Assembly: GCA_018606805.1 (NCBI GenBank)
Contig: JAGYWI010000009.1
Span: 1-64,000 of the forward strand
Direction: 5' to 3'
Length of the DNA stretch: 64,000 nucleotides
DNA from: Candidatus Magnetomicrobium cryptolimnococcus
GTDB taxonomy: Bacteria > Nitrospirota > Thermodesulfovibrionia > Thermodesulfovibrionales > Magnetobacteriaceae
Positions within the stretch are counted from its first letter, which is position 1. Each line of letters starts with the position of its first letter. The position numbers and the translations under genes were made by a program. This document shows positions 25,005-34,553 of the stretch, piece by piece. The notes below the pieces were generated by a model. That model saw nothing but the letters and a program-made list of their open reading frames with translations, was not told where the DNA came from and made no database searches.

Positions 25005-25233
25005 ACTCGTTATGCCTGCACAAGCTTTGGGAAAAAAGTATCATCCTACCACAGTGTACAGCATTTAGCACTTATTAGCAGGATAAAAGTTTTAGGAAAG
25101 GGGGTGCGGGGGGACAACCCTTTTACCTAAAAGGGTTTCCCCCCGCTCTTCTATCTGTTATCTTCTATCTTCTATCTTCTATCTTCTATCTTTTTTCTTT
25201 TCTCTTTTCTTGTTTTCTCTTTTTCTTCTTTCT

Positions 25234-26919
25234 TTAAAAATCAATATCTTCAACCTGTCGTTTAAGTACTGCTTTATTATACGCAGTGATGACATCACCT
25301 CGTTTTAGCATACCTACGACCTTTTTAGGGGTTTTAGACTCCACAACTGGGATTTCGTCCACATCTTCATATGAAAAGTATTCTAATGCGGTTTTTAAGT
25401 TATCGGCTGTTTTTAAAGTTATAGCATCTTCTGTTGCTAGGGAGCCGGCCTTTACTATACCTTTAATATAGCTATCAAGCATAACGGACTTAATATCTTG
25501 CATTGAGATAACCCCCATTAGTTCATTATCAGCGGTTACTACTGGAAAATAAAAGCCTTTACCTTCGATAACCATTTGTGAAACGACAGCGATTGGGTCA
25601 TTTTCGTTTATTGTTTGAAAGTCTTTTTTCATAATTTCATTAACAAATATAGACTGTAGGATTGCTGTTTCCATATTAGTGCGTAGATTAATTCCTCTCC
25701 TTGATAACTCGGCTGTATCAATGGAATCAGGGGAAAGGCTTTTGGCGGTAAACACACCGGCAATACTTGCAAACATTATGGGCAGCATTATTTTATAGTT
25801 ACCAGTCATTTCAAATAACAAAAACATACCTGTTAACGGTGCATGGGTTGTCGCAGCTAAGAAAGCGCCAACGCCTACGGTTGCATAAGCAGCGGGTGTT
25901 GAGGTATATAGTGGAAAGAGTGTTTTTACGATAACGCCATAAGCGCCGCCGGCCATTGCGCCAATGAATAGAGCTGGTGCAAATACCCCGCCAGCACCGC
26001 CAGAGCCTAAGGTTATGGATGTGGCTACAATCTTTAAAGCTGTTAATACAATGAAAACCCAGAAAACGTAATGGCCTTTTAAGGCTTCCGCTATTACTTC
26101 GTATCCATCGCTCATTATATGCGGAAAAAAAATCCCTATTGCTCCAACTAAGAGAGCGCCTATTAGGGGTTTTAGTTGGGTATTGACGGGTAGTTTTTCA
26201 AATACATCACGTACTTTGTAGAAAAACTTTATGTATAAAACGGCAAGTACGCCTAATAAAAATCCAAGCACAAGGTAAAAAGGTGTTTCATAGACCCCTG
26301 CTATATCGTAGTCTGGTACGATAAAGGCTGGATTTGCTCCATGATATGCCCTAGATACGGCTGTTGCCATACCGGCTGAAATAACGACAGCGCCAAAAGA
26401 GACAAGTTCGTAGTTACCAAGCAGGATGATTTCAATAGCAAACATAACGCCTGCTATTGGTGCGTTAAAGGATGCTGCTATTGTGCCGGCGGCTCCTGCT
26501 GCTATCATGACCGTTATGGATTTACCTGAAAGACCGAGGTGGCGACCAAATATATAGCCTAAGCCACCGCCTATGGCTGCCGAGGGTCCTTCAACGCCGG
26601 CAGAACCACCTGTGCCTATTGTTAACGATGGTGCTAACATTTTTAAAAAAACCGACCTAAGTGGTATTTTACTATTTCTTAGATTGACGGTTTCTAAAAA
26701 TTTAGGAAACCCGTAACCGTTCACCTCACCGGGATATTTCAAAGACAGGGGGATTAATAGTAATGCGCCTAATACTGGCAAGAGTGGCAACAAAAGTCTT
26801 GAATCAAGTGAACTACCTATATGAAGTATTTCTTTACCGGATTCAAATACGTGTTCTTTTATAAATTCAAGTAGTGTTGTAAATGCTATGCTGGCTATTC
26901 CACTTAATATACCTATCAT
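25234..26919 (-). CDS. ClC-family chloride channel/antiporter with CBS pair
   Basis: This 561-residue membrane protein has about 10-11 membrane helices and a C-terminal pair of CBS domains (about 440-550). The gating-Glu motif is GVEGP (usually GREGP), and the first selectivity motif is GYGFP instead of GSGIP. The chloride-coordinating Ser is Tyr, so ion selectivity is open. Coding-like sequence continues 24 codons upstream of the first ATG (VFALRYDKHTKTILIA fits the family), but no ATG/GTG/TTG lies there. A GGGGG site stands 5 nt before an ATA at 26991. Translation may start at that ATA, giving 585 residues. It follows the acyltransferase gene closely. Confidence 0.9.
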   Translation of the reverse strand: MIGILSGIASIAFTTLLEFIKEHVFESGKEILHIGSSLDSRLLLPLLPVLGALLLIPLSLKYPGEVNGYGFPKFLETVNLRNSKIPLRSVFLKMLAPSLTIGTGGSAGVEGPSAAIGGGLGYIFGRHLGLSGKSITVMIAAGAAGTIAASFNAPIAGVMFAIEIILLGNYELVSFGAVVISAGMATAVSRAYHGANPAFIVPDYDIAGVYETPFYLVLGFLLGVLAVLYIKFFYKVRDVFEKLPVNTQLKPLIGALLVGAIGIFFPHIMSDGYEVIAEALKGHYVFWVFIVLTALKIVATSITLGSGGAGGVFAPALFIGAMAGGAYGVIVKTLFPLYTSTPAAYATVGVGAFLAATTHAPLTGMFLLFEMTGNYKIMLPIMFASIAGVFTAKSLSPDSIDTAELSRRGINLRTNMETAILQSIFVNEIMKKDFQTINENDPIAVVSQMVIEGKGFYFPVVTADNELMGVISMQDIKSVMLDSYIKGIVKAGSLATEDAITLKTADNLKTALEYFSYEDVDEIPVVESKTPKKVVGMLKRGDVITAYNKAVLKRQVEDIDF

Positions 26920-27001
26920 TAGGGCTATTAGAATTGTTTTGGTATGTTTATCGTATCTAAGAGCAAATACGCTTTTTATAAATTTGAATATTTTAACCCC
27001 C

Positions 27002-28021
27002 TTAAAAAGTAGCGCCTTTTTTCTTAATTAACATTGTCAATAAGATTGATGACATTAATACATAAGTAAAAAAGCATAATCTGCACGGTATGTAGTCCCT
27101 AAAAAGTACCATCATAAATGGGTGTAGACAGTACAGGGCAAGTGAGTGGTCTGATAAAAATTTAATAATAAAAACGGATGGCTTTTTTATATAAAAAGAT
27201 AATAAAAACAAAAGCGTGCTACCAAATACTACAGATAGCCTCGCATACGGTGGTAGGGCATAGCCGTTTGCTATCCAGAAATTGACGTGTACTAAGTATT
27301 GCCACTCATAAATAGTGCTCAGTAGGTATGCAATACTTAGGTAGATTATGTAGTTTTTAAGTTTTTTATAGAAATACGCTGCATTTTCTGTATAACTTTT
27401 GGCAACTACTGTGGCTATTAGAAGATATGGCAAGTAGTTTAACGGGTTTAGATAGTTTACTAATATAAATAGTTTTTTAGTTGCAAGTACTATACATGGA
27501 AATAGGGCTATAAATAAGATTGAGTATACTATCATTAGCTTTAAATATTTATATGGGAGTTTGTACACGTATTTTGAAATAGCGCTTAGGAGTATTAGAA
27601 AGTTTATAAAATAAAATACACCAAAATCAGAGCCAAGCAGCACCCTTATTATGCTTTTATAATCATAGGAGAGGAGTTTACCAAACCAATGAATGCCGTG
27701 GTTATATAAAATCCACATTAATGACCAAAAAATGTACAGATACACTAATCTGCGCAGCCGCTCCCTATAGTATGTTGGTTTAACCATTAATTTTTTAACT
27801 GTTAAAAAAAGTGCTATCAGATAAAAAATAGGAACGGCTAATAACTGGAAATTAAAGTTCATTATATCCGAAAAAATGATGTCTATATTCCATAACTCAT
27901 AGCCAAATATCTTGGTATTGCCAAGAACAAGACCTGTATGCCATGCTATTATGGAAACAGACATGACGGCTCGTAGATAATCAAAACCGCTGTAGTGTTG
28001 TTGGGTTGTGATGCTGTTCAT
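27002..28021 (-). CDS. Acyltransferase 3 family membrane protein
   Basis: This 339-residue integral membrane protein (about 10 helices) begins with the acyltransferase-3 signature FDYLRAVMSVSIIAWHTG, whose Arg and His are the conserved catalytic-region residues. Such enzymes O-acetylate or otherwise acylate LPS, exopolysaccharide or peptidoglycan sugars. The frame is open from 28078, overlapping ubiB by 40 nt. The ATG at 28021 avoids the overlap and starts right before the motif, so I prefer it. The sugar target is unknown. Confidence 0.75.
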   Translation of the reverse strand: MNSITTQQHYSGFDYLRAVMSVSIIAWHTGLVLGNTKIFGYELWNIDIIFSDIMNFNFQLLAVPIFYLIALFLTVKKLMVKPTYYRERLRRLVYLYIFWSLMWILYNHGIHWFGKLLSYDYKSIIRVLLGSDFGVFYFINFLILLSAISKYVYKLPYKYLKLMIVYSILFIALFPCIVLATKKLFILVNYLNPLNYLPYLLIATVVAKSYTENAAYFYKKLKNYIIYLSIAYLLSTIYEWQYLVHVNFWIANGYALPPYARLSVVFGSTLLFLLSFYIKKPSVFIIKFLSDHSLALYCLHPFMMVLFRDYIPCRLCFFTYVLMSSILLTMLIKKKGATF

Positions 28022-28038
28022 TTTATATGTTGTTTTAT

Positions 28039-29748
28039 TCAGAGCCTTCCGGAGCGCAGTATAGATATTAAAAGCCAAACGCCTAGGAAAAACGCCATTA
28101 TAAAACCAACGGTGCCAATGGCTGGCATGTCAAATATCCTGCCGCCAACGCCTGAAAGCGTTAGTATTGAAGAACTCAATATGATAGAGGCAACTATTAT
28201 GCTAAAAGCCAGACGGTTTGTTGAGCGGTCAATATCCCTAATCATACGTTCGATGCCAACTAAGTTAATTTTCATAGCAAACTCATTATTAATCATGCGG
28301 CGCAAAAGTAGGCGTACCTTTTTAGGTGTAGCTATTAGGGAATCGCTAAGTTCGGTCATATGGCGTTCTATTTTAGTAAACATACGCTTAGGTCCGTATC
28401 TTTTGCGTATGAGCGCTGCCGTATAGGGTGTGGCTGCTGTTATGACGTTGAAATTGTTGTCAAGTTCACGCACGATTTTTTCCACTATTAGCAAACATTT
28501 ATCAATAAGAATCATAGATGAGGGGATTTGCAGCTTATGTTTAACGGAGATACGGGTTACGGCATCAAGGTATTCGGCAACGTTTATCTCTGTTAAAGGG
28601 GACTCATATAGTGGGACTAAGATTTCAATGAGGTCAGACATAAAGCCACCTCTTATCTTTTCAAAATCCATCTCATCCGTTATCATACCAAGCTCAATGA
28701 ACTGGTCTATTAGGGCATTGTAATCCTTCCTGACTACGGCAACAAGCATAGCAGCTATACTTTCCATAACATCCGGCGTTAGCCATGCGGCCATACCAAA
28801 ATCCACAATGCCGATAGTGCCATCTTGTAGAACAAATAAGTTACCGGGGTGCGGGTCTGCATGGAAAAACCCATCCTCAAGTATCATCTTAAAGTAACTA
28901 TCAACAAGTACTTGTGCTACGTCGTGCTTATTAATCCCGCGTTTTTCCAACTCCGGTATGTTATCAATCCTTGTGCCCTCAATCCACTCCATAACAATCA
29001 CGTGTGTTGAAATGTACTCAGAGTACACCGTTGGTATTTTGACCTTGCTTACATTTTTAAAATTCTTAGCAAATATCTTAATATTTTTGGTTTCCTCTAT
29101 AAAGTTGAGCTCCTTTCTGATAGCCTTTGAAAATTCCTCAACAATGCCCACAGGGTTAAACATCTCGGATTCCGGTATATACTTAACCATTAAATTAGCG
29201 ATTGTACGCATTATGCTAATGTCTTTTTCAATGATAACGGCTATGTTTGGTCTTTGCACCTTGACAACAACGCTGCTGCCGTCTTTAAGTATTGCCTTAT
29301 GGACTTGCCCTATGGAGGCTGCTGCTATGGGGATTTCATCAATTTCTATGAACATTTCATCTAAACGTTTTCCTATATCTCTTTCTATAATGTTTTTAAC
29401 ATCGGCAAAGGGAAATGGCGGTACCCTATCTTGCAGCTTACTGAACTCCTCTGCGTATCGCTCGGTTATGAGGTCTGGCCTTGTTGATAAGAGCTGTGCT
29501 AGTTTTATATAAGAAGGTCCTAGCTCTGTAAATGCTATACGTAGTTTTTCAGCCATTGAGGTAGACTCTGGGATGCCACCTTCTGTTATTATCTTAATTC
29601 TTTTTCTAAAAGGTATCAGTCTGTGGAGATTTAATACTTCTATGAATTGACCAAATCCGTGTTTTATGAATACATTTAGAATTTGGCTTATTCTGCTTAT
29701 ATTTTTATAAGTTGCCCTTATTTTTAAAATATCACTTAAATTTGGCAT
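28039..29748 (-). CDS. ubiB: UbiB/ABC1 family atypical protein kinase-like ATPase
   Basis: This is a 569-residue protein of the ABC1/ADCK/UbiB family that supports quinone biosynthesis or lipid handling at the membrane. It carries a KxGQ-type helix GPSYIKLAQLLSTRPD, an Ala-rich P-loop (PIAAASIGQVH), the invariant VVVKVQRP lysine, HADPHPGN and IVDFGM. The C-terminus has two membrane helices (about 510-565), as in the long UbiB form. I chose ATG 29748 because GGAAGGA precedes it. The neighbour upstream is a phasin-like protein, a frequent pairing with ubiB in Gram-negative anaerobes. Confidence 0.93.
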   Translation of the reverse strand: MPNLSDILKIRATYKNISRISQILNVFIKHGFGQFIEVLNLHRLIPFRKRIKIITEGGIPESTSMAEKLRIAFTELGPSYIKLAQLLSTRPDLITERYAEEFSKLQDRVPPFPFADVKNIIERDIGKRLDEMFIEIDEIPIAAASIGQVHKAILKDGSSVVVKVQRPNIAVIIEKDISIMRTIANLMVKYIPESEMFNPVGIVEEFSKAIRKELNFIEETKNIKIFAKNFKNVSKVKIPTVYSEYISTHVIVMEWIEGTRIDNIPELEKRGINKHDVAQVLVDSYFKMILEDGFFHADPHPGNLFVLQDGTIGIVDFGMAAWLTPDVMESIAAMLVAVVRKDYNALIDQFIELGMITDEMDFEKIRGGFMSDLIEILVPLYESPLTEINVAEYLDAVTRISVKHKLQIPSSMILIDKCLLIVEKIVRELDNNFNVITAATPYTAALIRKRYGPKRMFTKIERHMTELSDSLIATPKKVRLLLRRMINNEFAMKINLVGIERMIRDIDRSTNRLAFSIIVASIILSSSILTLSGVGGRIFDMPAIGTVGFIMAFFLGVWLLISILRSGRL

Positions 29749-29796
29749 TATCCTTCCGTTTCGTACCAAAGGAGCTCTGGCATATATAGTTCCTTA

Positions 29797-30123
29797 TTAG
29801 CTTGACTTGTCTTTATCTAAAGCTGCCTTATCTTCTTCTAACCGACTAACCCGCGCTGAAAGGGCATTTATCTTAGAGTTTAATTTTTCAATATCCTCTA
29901 ACGTAGGGAGATTCATTTTTTCAAGGGCTTTATTTAAAATTTCAGATATATTGAAAATTTCAGCCCCCTTTTTAGCAGTTTTTTCCGACCATTCCTTTAT
30001 AAGCTTTGTACCCTCTGAGGAGCTTATTTCTCCTTTTTTGACAAGTTCATCAATCATTTTTTTTAAGCTCTCCTGTACCCCTATGCCAGCCAAAACCGTA
30101 TTTCTTAATACATCAAATAACAT
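29797..30123 (-). CDS. Phasin-like coiled-coil protein
   Basis: This 108-residue protein has a hydrophobic N-terminal helix (about 5-17), a KKGEISSSEG turn and a heptad-patterned coiled coil (about 78-103). It resembles the PhaI/PhaF-type polyhydroxyalkanoate-associated family that is often annotated next to ubiB. No PHA synthase is in the window, so granule binding is not shown. The more general role could be a membrane-associated adaptor of UbiB. GGGGGG precedes the ATG. It lies 26 bp after alaS. Confidence 0.7.
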   Translation of the reverse strand: MLFDVLRNTVLAGIGVQESLKKMIDELVKKGEISSSEGTKLIKEWSEKTAKKGAEIFNISEILNKALEKMNLPTLEDIEKLNSKINALSARVSRLEEDKAALDKDKSS

Positions 30124-30148
30124 GACGTGTCCCCCCTTATAATTAAAA

Positions 30149-32779
30149 TTAGGATTTTATTATATCAATAAAGCTGCTTAAAGCCCCATCCACCTTGTCT
30201 ATATCCTTTGTGCCTCCTTGAGCCATATTAGCCTTGCCACCACCTCTGCCACCTGCTATTGCCGCCACTTTTTTTAATAGCTTACCGGCATCAAAGCGTT
30301 TTGTAAGCTCCTTTGTTACAAGCAATATGAAGTTAGCCTGCTCATCTTTTACAGAGACTATAAATATAATGCCTGAGCCAAGCCGCTCTCTTAGTATATC
30401 TGAAAAGCTCCTTAATTCCTTTTGTTCAAGCCCATCTTTTCTTATAGAAAGGACATTGACCCCTTGCACTTTAATAGCCGAGTCTATTATTTCCGTTATG
30501 TCCTTTACCATATCCTTTTGCTTGAGTCTTTCAAGCTCCTTTTCAACGTCCTTCATCTGTTTAACCATTGTCTGGAGTTTATCTAAAGAGTTTTCTGTCT
30601 TTAATATCTCGGCAATAGCCTTAAGCTCCTCCCCCTGCCGTCTAAATATTTCAAGGAAGGCTGTCCCCGTAACAGCCTCAATACGTCTTACGCCGGAGGC
30701 TATGCTGCTTTCCGATAAAACGTAAAACCCGCCAATTTCCCCACTAAAGCTGCAATGCGTACCACCACAAAGCTCCTTACTGTAATCCCCGATTTCAACA
30801 ACCCGCACTTGAGCACCATATTTTTCATCAAAAAGTGCCATAGCACCTGTTTGCACTGCCTCATCGAAATCCATGATGGTTGTCTTTACTGGCAGGTTTG
30901 CAAGGATTTTAGCATTAACCATATCTTCAATAATATACCGCTCATTAGCCCCCACGGGTAGGAAGTGTGTAAAGTCAAAACGTAGGCGCTCACTTGTAAC
31001 AAGAGAGCCTGCCTGTTTTACGTGCTCACCAAGTACGTTTCTTAATGCCGCATGGAGCATATGCGTAGCCGTATGGTTTCGCATCGTGGAGCGTCTTACC
31101 GCCTCATTTATATGGCAAAGGATTGTACTATTAGGAGTGAAAGCACCTTTTTCAACCTGCACGTAGTGGACGTGTATGTTATTTGACATCTTTTTAGTAT
31201 CAAGCACTGAGGCATTGGCCGTATTTGTTGACACGAGCCCTGTATCGCCAACTTGGCCGCCAGACTCTGCATAAAACGGTGTAGCGTCTAAGATAAGCTC
31301 TGCCCTTTCACCTTCTTTTACGTGGTTAACAATCCCCCCATTTTGGATAATGGCAACTACTGTTGCCTGACGCTCCATCGTATCATATCCGCAAAAAAGC
31401 GTCTGTCCGCTATTGGCTGCAATGTTACTATATAATGCTAAGGCATCGGCTGAGCCACTTTCTTCTACCCATGATGCCTTACCGCGTATTTTCTGGTTTT
31501 CCATCTCCCGATTAAACCCATCATCATCTGTAATTAAACCACGCTCCCGTGCAATATCCTTTGTTATATCTGGCGGAAAACCGTAGGTATCGTAGAGCTT
31601 GAATATCTCCTCACCCGGAATAACATTGATGTTTGTCTTGGTAGCCGAGCTTATAATGCCATCAAGCATCTCAAGCCCCTTATCAAGGGTCTTGGCAAAG
31701 CGCTCTTCTTCAAACAATACGGTTCGTTTTACAGAGTTAATGTCCTTGGCAAGTTCCAAATAAAGGTCTGAGTACGATTCCACGCAAGGTTCAACCAATG
31801 TGTGTAGAAATGGAGCACTGACGCCAAGCATTCTAGCATGGCGTGAAGCCCTTCGGATGATTCTTCTAAGCACGTAGCCTCTGCCTTCATTAGATGGCAA
31901 GAGCCCCTCGGAAAGAAGAAATGTAATAGCTCTTATATGGTCAGCAATAACCCTTATTGATACGTCCGTTGAGTGTTGTGCATTATATGAAACGCCGGTT
32001 TTTTGCGTTATTGCTTTAATTATAGTTTCAAATATATCTGTATCATAGTTATTGAGTTTACCTTGTAGGATTGCGCATATGCGCTCAAGCCCCATACCAG
32101 TATCAATACTTGGACTTGGCAGCGGTAAAAGCGTACCATCTTCCTTTCTATCGTATTGCATAAAGACAAGGTTCCAAATCTCTAAAAACCTGTCGCAATC
32201 ACACCCAACCGCACACTGTGGGCGACCGCATCCAACAGCCTCACCTTGGTCTATTAATATTTCTGAGCACGGTCCACAGGGCCCGGTGTCTCCCATTTGC
32301 CAAAAATTATCCTTAGCCCCCATCCGTACAATTCTATCCTTTGGCATTTCCGTGTGATTCAGCCAAAGAGAGACCGCCTCGTCGTCATCCTCGTAGACAG
32401 TAACCCACATCTTGTCTTTTGGAAGCCCAAAGTGCTGGGTGAGCAGTTGCCAAGCATATTCAATAGCCTCTTTTTTAAAATAATCCCCAAAGGAGAAATT
32501 TCCGAGCATTTCAAAAAAACTATGATGCCGTGCCGTATAGCCAATATTATCAAGGTCGTTGTGTTTACCGCCGGCACGCACGCACTTTTGACATGTTGCA
32601 GCCCTTTTTTCTAACCGGTTTTCTAAGCCCAAAAACACCGATTTAAACTGCACCATTCCAGCATTTGTAAATAAAAGCGTATTATCTCCCACTGGCAGAA
32701 GCGATGAACTTTTAACTATTTCATGATTTTTTGATTGAAAAAAACTGATAAACCGCTCTCTTACCTCTTTACTTTTCAT
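30149..32779 (-). CDS. alaS: Alanyl-tRNA synthetase
   Basis: This 876-residue cytosolic class II synthetase charges tRNA-Ala. The class II catalytic domain starts KSKEVRERFISFF and has HHSFFEMLGNFSFGDYFKK. The editing domain has HTATHMLH and CGGTH for zinc. The DHHA1 C-terminal domain ends with GGRGGGKANMAQGG, typical of AlaRS. Length is normal for the bacterial enzyme. It lies in the common order recA-recX-alaS, 29 bp after recX and probably cotranscribed. Confidence 0.97.
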   Translation of the reverse strand: MKSKEVRERFISFFQSKNHEIVKSSSLLPVGDNTLLFTNAGMVQFKSVFLGLENRLEKRAATCQKCVRAGGKHNDLDNIGYTARHHSFFEMLGNFSFGDYFKKEAIEYAWQLLTQHFGLPKDKMWVTVYEDDDEAVSLWLNHTEMPKDRIVRMGAKDNFWQMGDTGPCGPCSEILIDQGEAVGCGRPQCAVGCDCDRFLEIWNLVFMQYDRKEDGTLLPLPSPSIDTGMGLERICAILQGKLNNYDTDIFETIIKAITQKTGVSYNAQHSTDVSIRVIADHIRAITFLLSEGLLPSNEGRGYVLRRIIRRASRHARMLGVSAPFLHTLVEPCVESYSDLYLELAKDINSVKRTVLFEEERFAKTLDKGLEMLDGIISSATKTNINVIPGEEIFKLYDTYGFPPDITKDIARERGLITDDDGFNREMENQKIRGKASWVEESGSADALALYSNIAANSGQTLFCGYDTMERQATVVAIIQNGGIVNHVKEGERAELILDATPFYAESGGQVGDTGLVSTNTANASVLDTKKMSNNIHVHYVQVEKGAFTPNSTILCHINEAVRRSTMRNHTATHMLHAALRNVLGEHVKQAGSLVTSERLRFDFTHFLPVGANERYIIEDMVNAKILANLPVKTTIMDFDEAVQTGAMALFDEKYGAQVRVVEIGDYSKELCGGTHCSFSGEIGGFYVLSESSIASGVRRIEAVTGTAFLEIFRRQGEELKAIAEILKTENSLDKLQTMVKQMKDVEKELERLKQKDMVKDITEIIDSAIKVQGVNVLSIRKDGLEQKELRSFSDILRERLGSGIIFIVSVKDEQANFILLVTKELTKRFDAGKLLKKVAAIAGGRGGGKANMAQGGTKDIDKVDGALSSFIDIIKS

Positions 32780-32808
32780 GAAAAGTGTTTTCCCTTTTAT
32801 ATTTTTTA

Positions 32809-33288
32809 TTAACCTTCAGACGAGTCCTCTTGCCTATACTCCTGTTTAATAATTTCCGAAATAACCGCACTATCAAAACCACGTCTTTGCAAAAACCCGT
32901 AGAGTTTTTTTATCCCATCCACCCCTTCGTATTTTGCTAAATAAGCACGTTTTTTTTCAAGCAGTTTTTTTGCCTTTTCAAATTCCTTATCCTGTGGAAA
33001 GTTTATTTCTTCTATAACTGCCTTGTCAATCTCAAGATTTCGCATGTAATTTATACAGCCGCGAGCCCCCAAAGACTTCACATAGCATGTGTGCTCCACT
33101 AGCTCCTTGGCAAATAAACGGTCATTCACAAACCCGTGCTCCTTTAGATATTCAATAACCAAATCCGTATCTTCTGGACTAAATCCCTTCTGATTAATCC
33201 GCCGTCTTAATTCGGCCTCACTCCTGCCCCTTACACTAAGCAATCTAAGGGCATAGTTTTTAATATTTTTGTCAAGCGTTTTGCTCAT
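32809..33288 (-). CDS. recX: RecA modulator RecX
   Basis: This is a 159-residue all-helical protein of three RecX tandem three-helix repeats, starting AL(R)[16 protein letters not shown] and including [20 protein letters not shown]. RecX binds and limits growth of RecA filaments. Its start overlaps the end of recA by 17 nt, so coupling is expected. The size is at the lower end for the family. Confidence 0.93.
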   Translation of the reverse strand: MSKTLDKNIKNYALRLLSVRGRSEAELRRRINQKGFSPEDTDLVIEYLKEHGFVNDRLFAKELVEHTCYVKSLGARGCINYMRNLEIDKAVIEEINFPQDKEFEKAKKLLEKKRAYLAKYEGVDGIKKLYGFLQRRGFDSAVISEIIKQEYRQEDSSEG

Positions 33289-34339
33289 TGGCTGGTTTAC
33301 TAACCGGAACCGGCTTTATTAATCCGCGTTTTTCTAAGATCAGCTGTTCAATTTCAGCAAATGTGCCTTCATTTTCAATAAGGTATTTGCGCACATTGTC
33401 TCTGCCCTGACCAAGCCTATTTCCCTTGTAGCTATACCATGTACCGGCTTTTTCAATAATGTTATCCTCAACCCCTAAATCCAACACCTCGCCTGCCTTA
33501 GAAATTCCATAGTTATAAATCACATCAAACTCAACTTGCTTAAAAGGTGGAGCAACCTTATTTTTGACAACCTTCACCTTCACCCTTATACCATTAATTT
33601 CCTGGTTGTCCTTAACATTGTCTATTTTACGAATATCTAATCTCATGGAGGCATAAAATTTCAGGGCATTACCCCCAGTGGTAGTTTCGGGACTACCAAA
33701 CATAACGCCAATTTTTTGCCTAATCTGATTTATAAAAACAATGGCCGTAGATGATTTAGAAATAACCGCAGTAAGCTTTCTCATAGCTTGGCTCATAAGT
33801 CTTGCTTGGAGGCCGGGCAGGGAATCTCCCATTTCTCCTTCTATCTCCGCCTTTGGTACTAAAGCTGCTACCGAGTCCACCACTATTATATCAAGAGCCC
33901 CACTTCTTACCAGAGTTTCAGCTACTTCTAAGGCCTGTTCACCACTATCTGGTTGTGATACAAGAAGCTCTGCTACGTTTACACCCAAACGTCCCGCATA
34001 ATTTATATCAAGGGCATGCTCAGCATCTATGAAAGCAGCGACGCCACCCAATTTTTGTGCTTGTGCTATGGTGCTAAGGGCAAGTGTTGTTTTTCCGGAA
34101 GACTCAGGCCCGTATATCTCAGTTATCCTTCCCCGCGGTATACCACCTACGCCCGATGCAATGTCAAGAGAGAGCGAACCTGTGGATATTACCTTTATCC
34201 CCTCAGCAATGGAATCCTCCCCAAGTTTCATAATAGCACCTTTACCAAAGGCCTTTTCTATCTGGGCAATGGCAGCCTCTAGCGCCTTTGTCTTGTCTTT
34301 GAATGTATCTGGCGCTGTCTTTTCTTTATCTTTTAACAT
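33272..34339 (-). CDS. recA: RecA recombinase
   Basis: This 355-residue ATPase drives homologous recombination and the SOS response. It has the small N-terminal domain, Walker [10 protein letters not shown], a [18 protein letters not shown] stretch, L2 loop [14 protein letters not shown] and the C-terminal domain. The frame stays open to 34534, but ATG 34339 has an AGGAGG site and starts with a short charged arm as normal RecA does; the extra 65 residues are not RecA-like. No clear LexA box was recognised in the upstream region. Confidence 0.97.
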   Translation of the reverse strand: MLKDKEKTAPDTFKDKTKALEAAIAQIEKAFGKGAIMKLGEDSIAEGIKVISTGSLSLDIASGVGGIPRGRITEIYGPESSGKTTLALSTIAQAQKLGGVAAFIDAEHALDINYAGRLGVNVAELLVSQPDSGEQALEVAETLVRSGALDIIVVDSVAALVPKAEIEGEMGDSLPGLQARLMSQAMRKLTAVISKSSTAIVFINQIRQKIGVMFGSPETTTGGNALKFYASMRLDIRKIDNVKDNQEINGIRVKVKVVKNKVAPPFKQVEFDVIYNYGISKAGEVLDLGVEDNIIEKAGTWYSYKGNRLGQGRDNVRKYLIENEGTFAEIEQLILEKRGLIKPVPVSKPANEQNA

Positions 34340-34462
34340 TACCCCTCCTTTTTTGTATAGTAGCACTAAATAATGGAAAAAATAAATGAGGAGTAACAAA
34401 AAGATATTAAAAATTGTCTTGACAAAGGGGTCCACCGTAATGTTGTAATATGCAAGCAAAAC

Positions 34463-34535
34463 AAGGGCGAAGATGCGAAGGCGCACAGGGAGGTGCGCCT
34501 TCGCACCCATTTTGTCTAAAAGGGGTTTCCCCACA
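34463..34535. repeat. GC-rich palindromic repeat (family B)
   Basis: Contains GCGAAGGCGCACAGGGAGGTGCGCCTTCGC (stem of 8 bp with inner loop) and the AAAAGGGGTTTCCCC tail. 34411-34441 (TTGACAAAGGGGTCCACC) is in turn shared with 58558-58577. It sits between recA and the TMTC-like gene. Confidence 0.75.
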
Positions 34536-34553
34536 CTCTTTTCTTTCTTTTGG

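Larger units (their letters stand above)
24532..25233. repeat. 702-bp intergenic array of hairpins and repeat modules
   Basis: No gene was found here. Going left to right: GAAGGAC...GTCCTTC, a long hairpin (24688-24773), CAGGGGGAG / CTCCCCCTG (24783-24809), CTGGTGCGT / ACGCACCAG (24840-24859), AAAGGGGG / CCCCCTTT (24913-24933), a 27-bp-stem hairpin (24940-25004) and the family B tail AAAAGGGTTTCCCCCC (25115-25145). A run of 7-nt TTCTATC units follows (25147-25191). The array separates convergent carB and clc, so transcription termination or mobile-element accretion are both possible. Confidence 0.85.

Noticed and set aside
25147-25191. TTCTATC tandem run as a CRISPR-like array
   Set aside because: Units are 7 nt without spacers; a simple microsatellite.
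24532-25233. Group of hairpins as CRISPR or tRNA cluster
   Set aside because: Stems differ in sequence and no cloverleaf or constant repeat with spacers is present.
34340-34534. 65-residue N-terminal extension of RecA
   Set aside because: RecA does not have it and the AGGAGG site points to ATG 34339.
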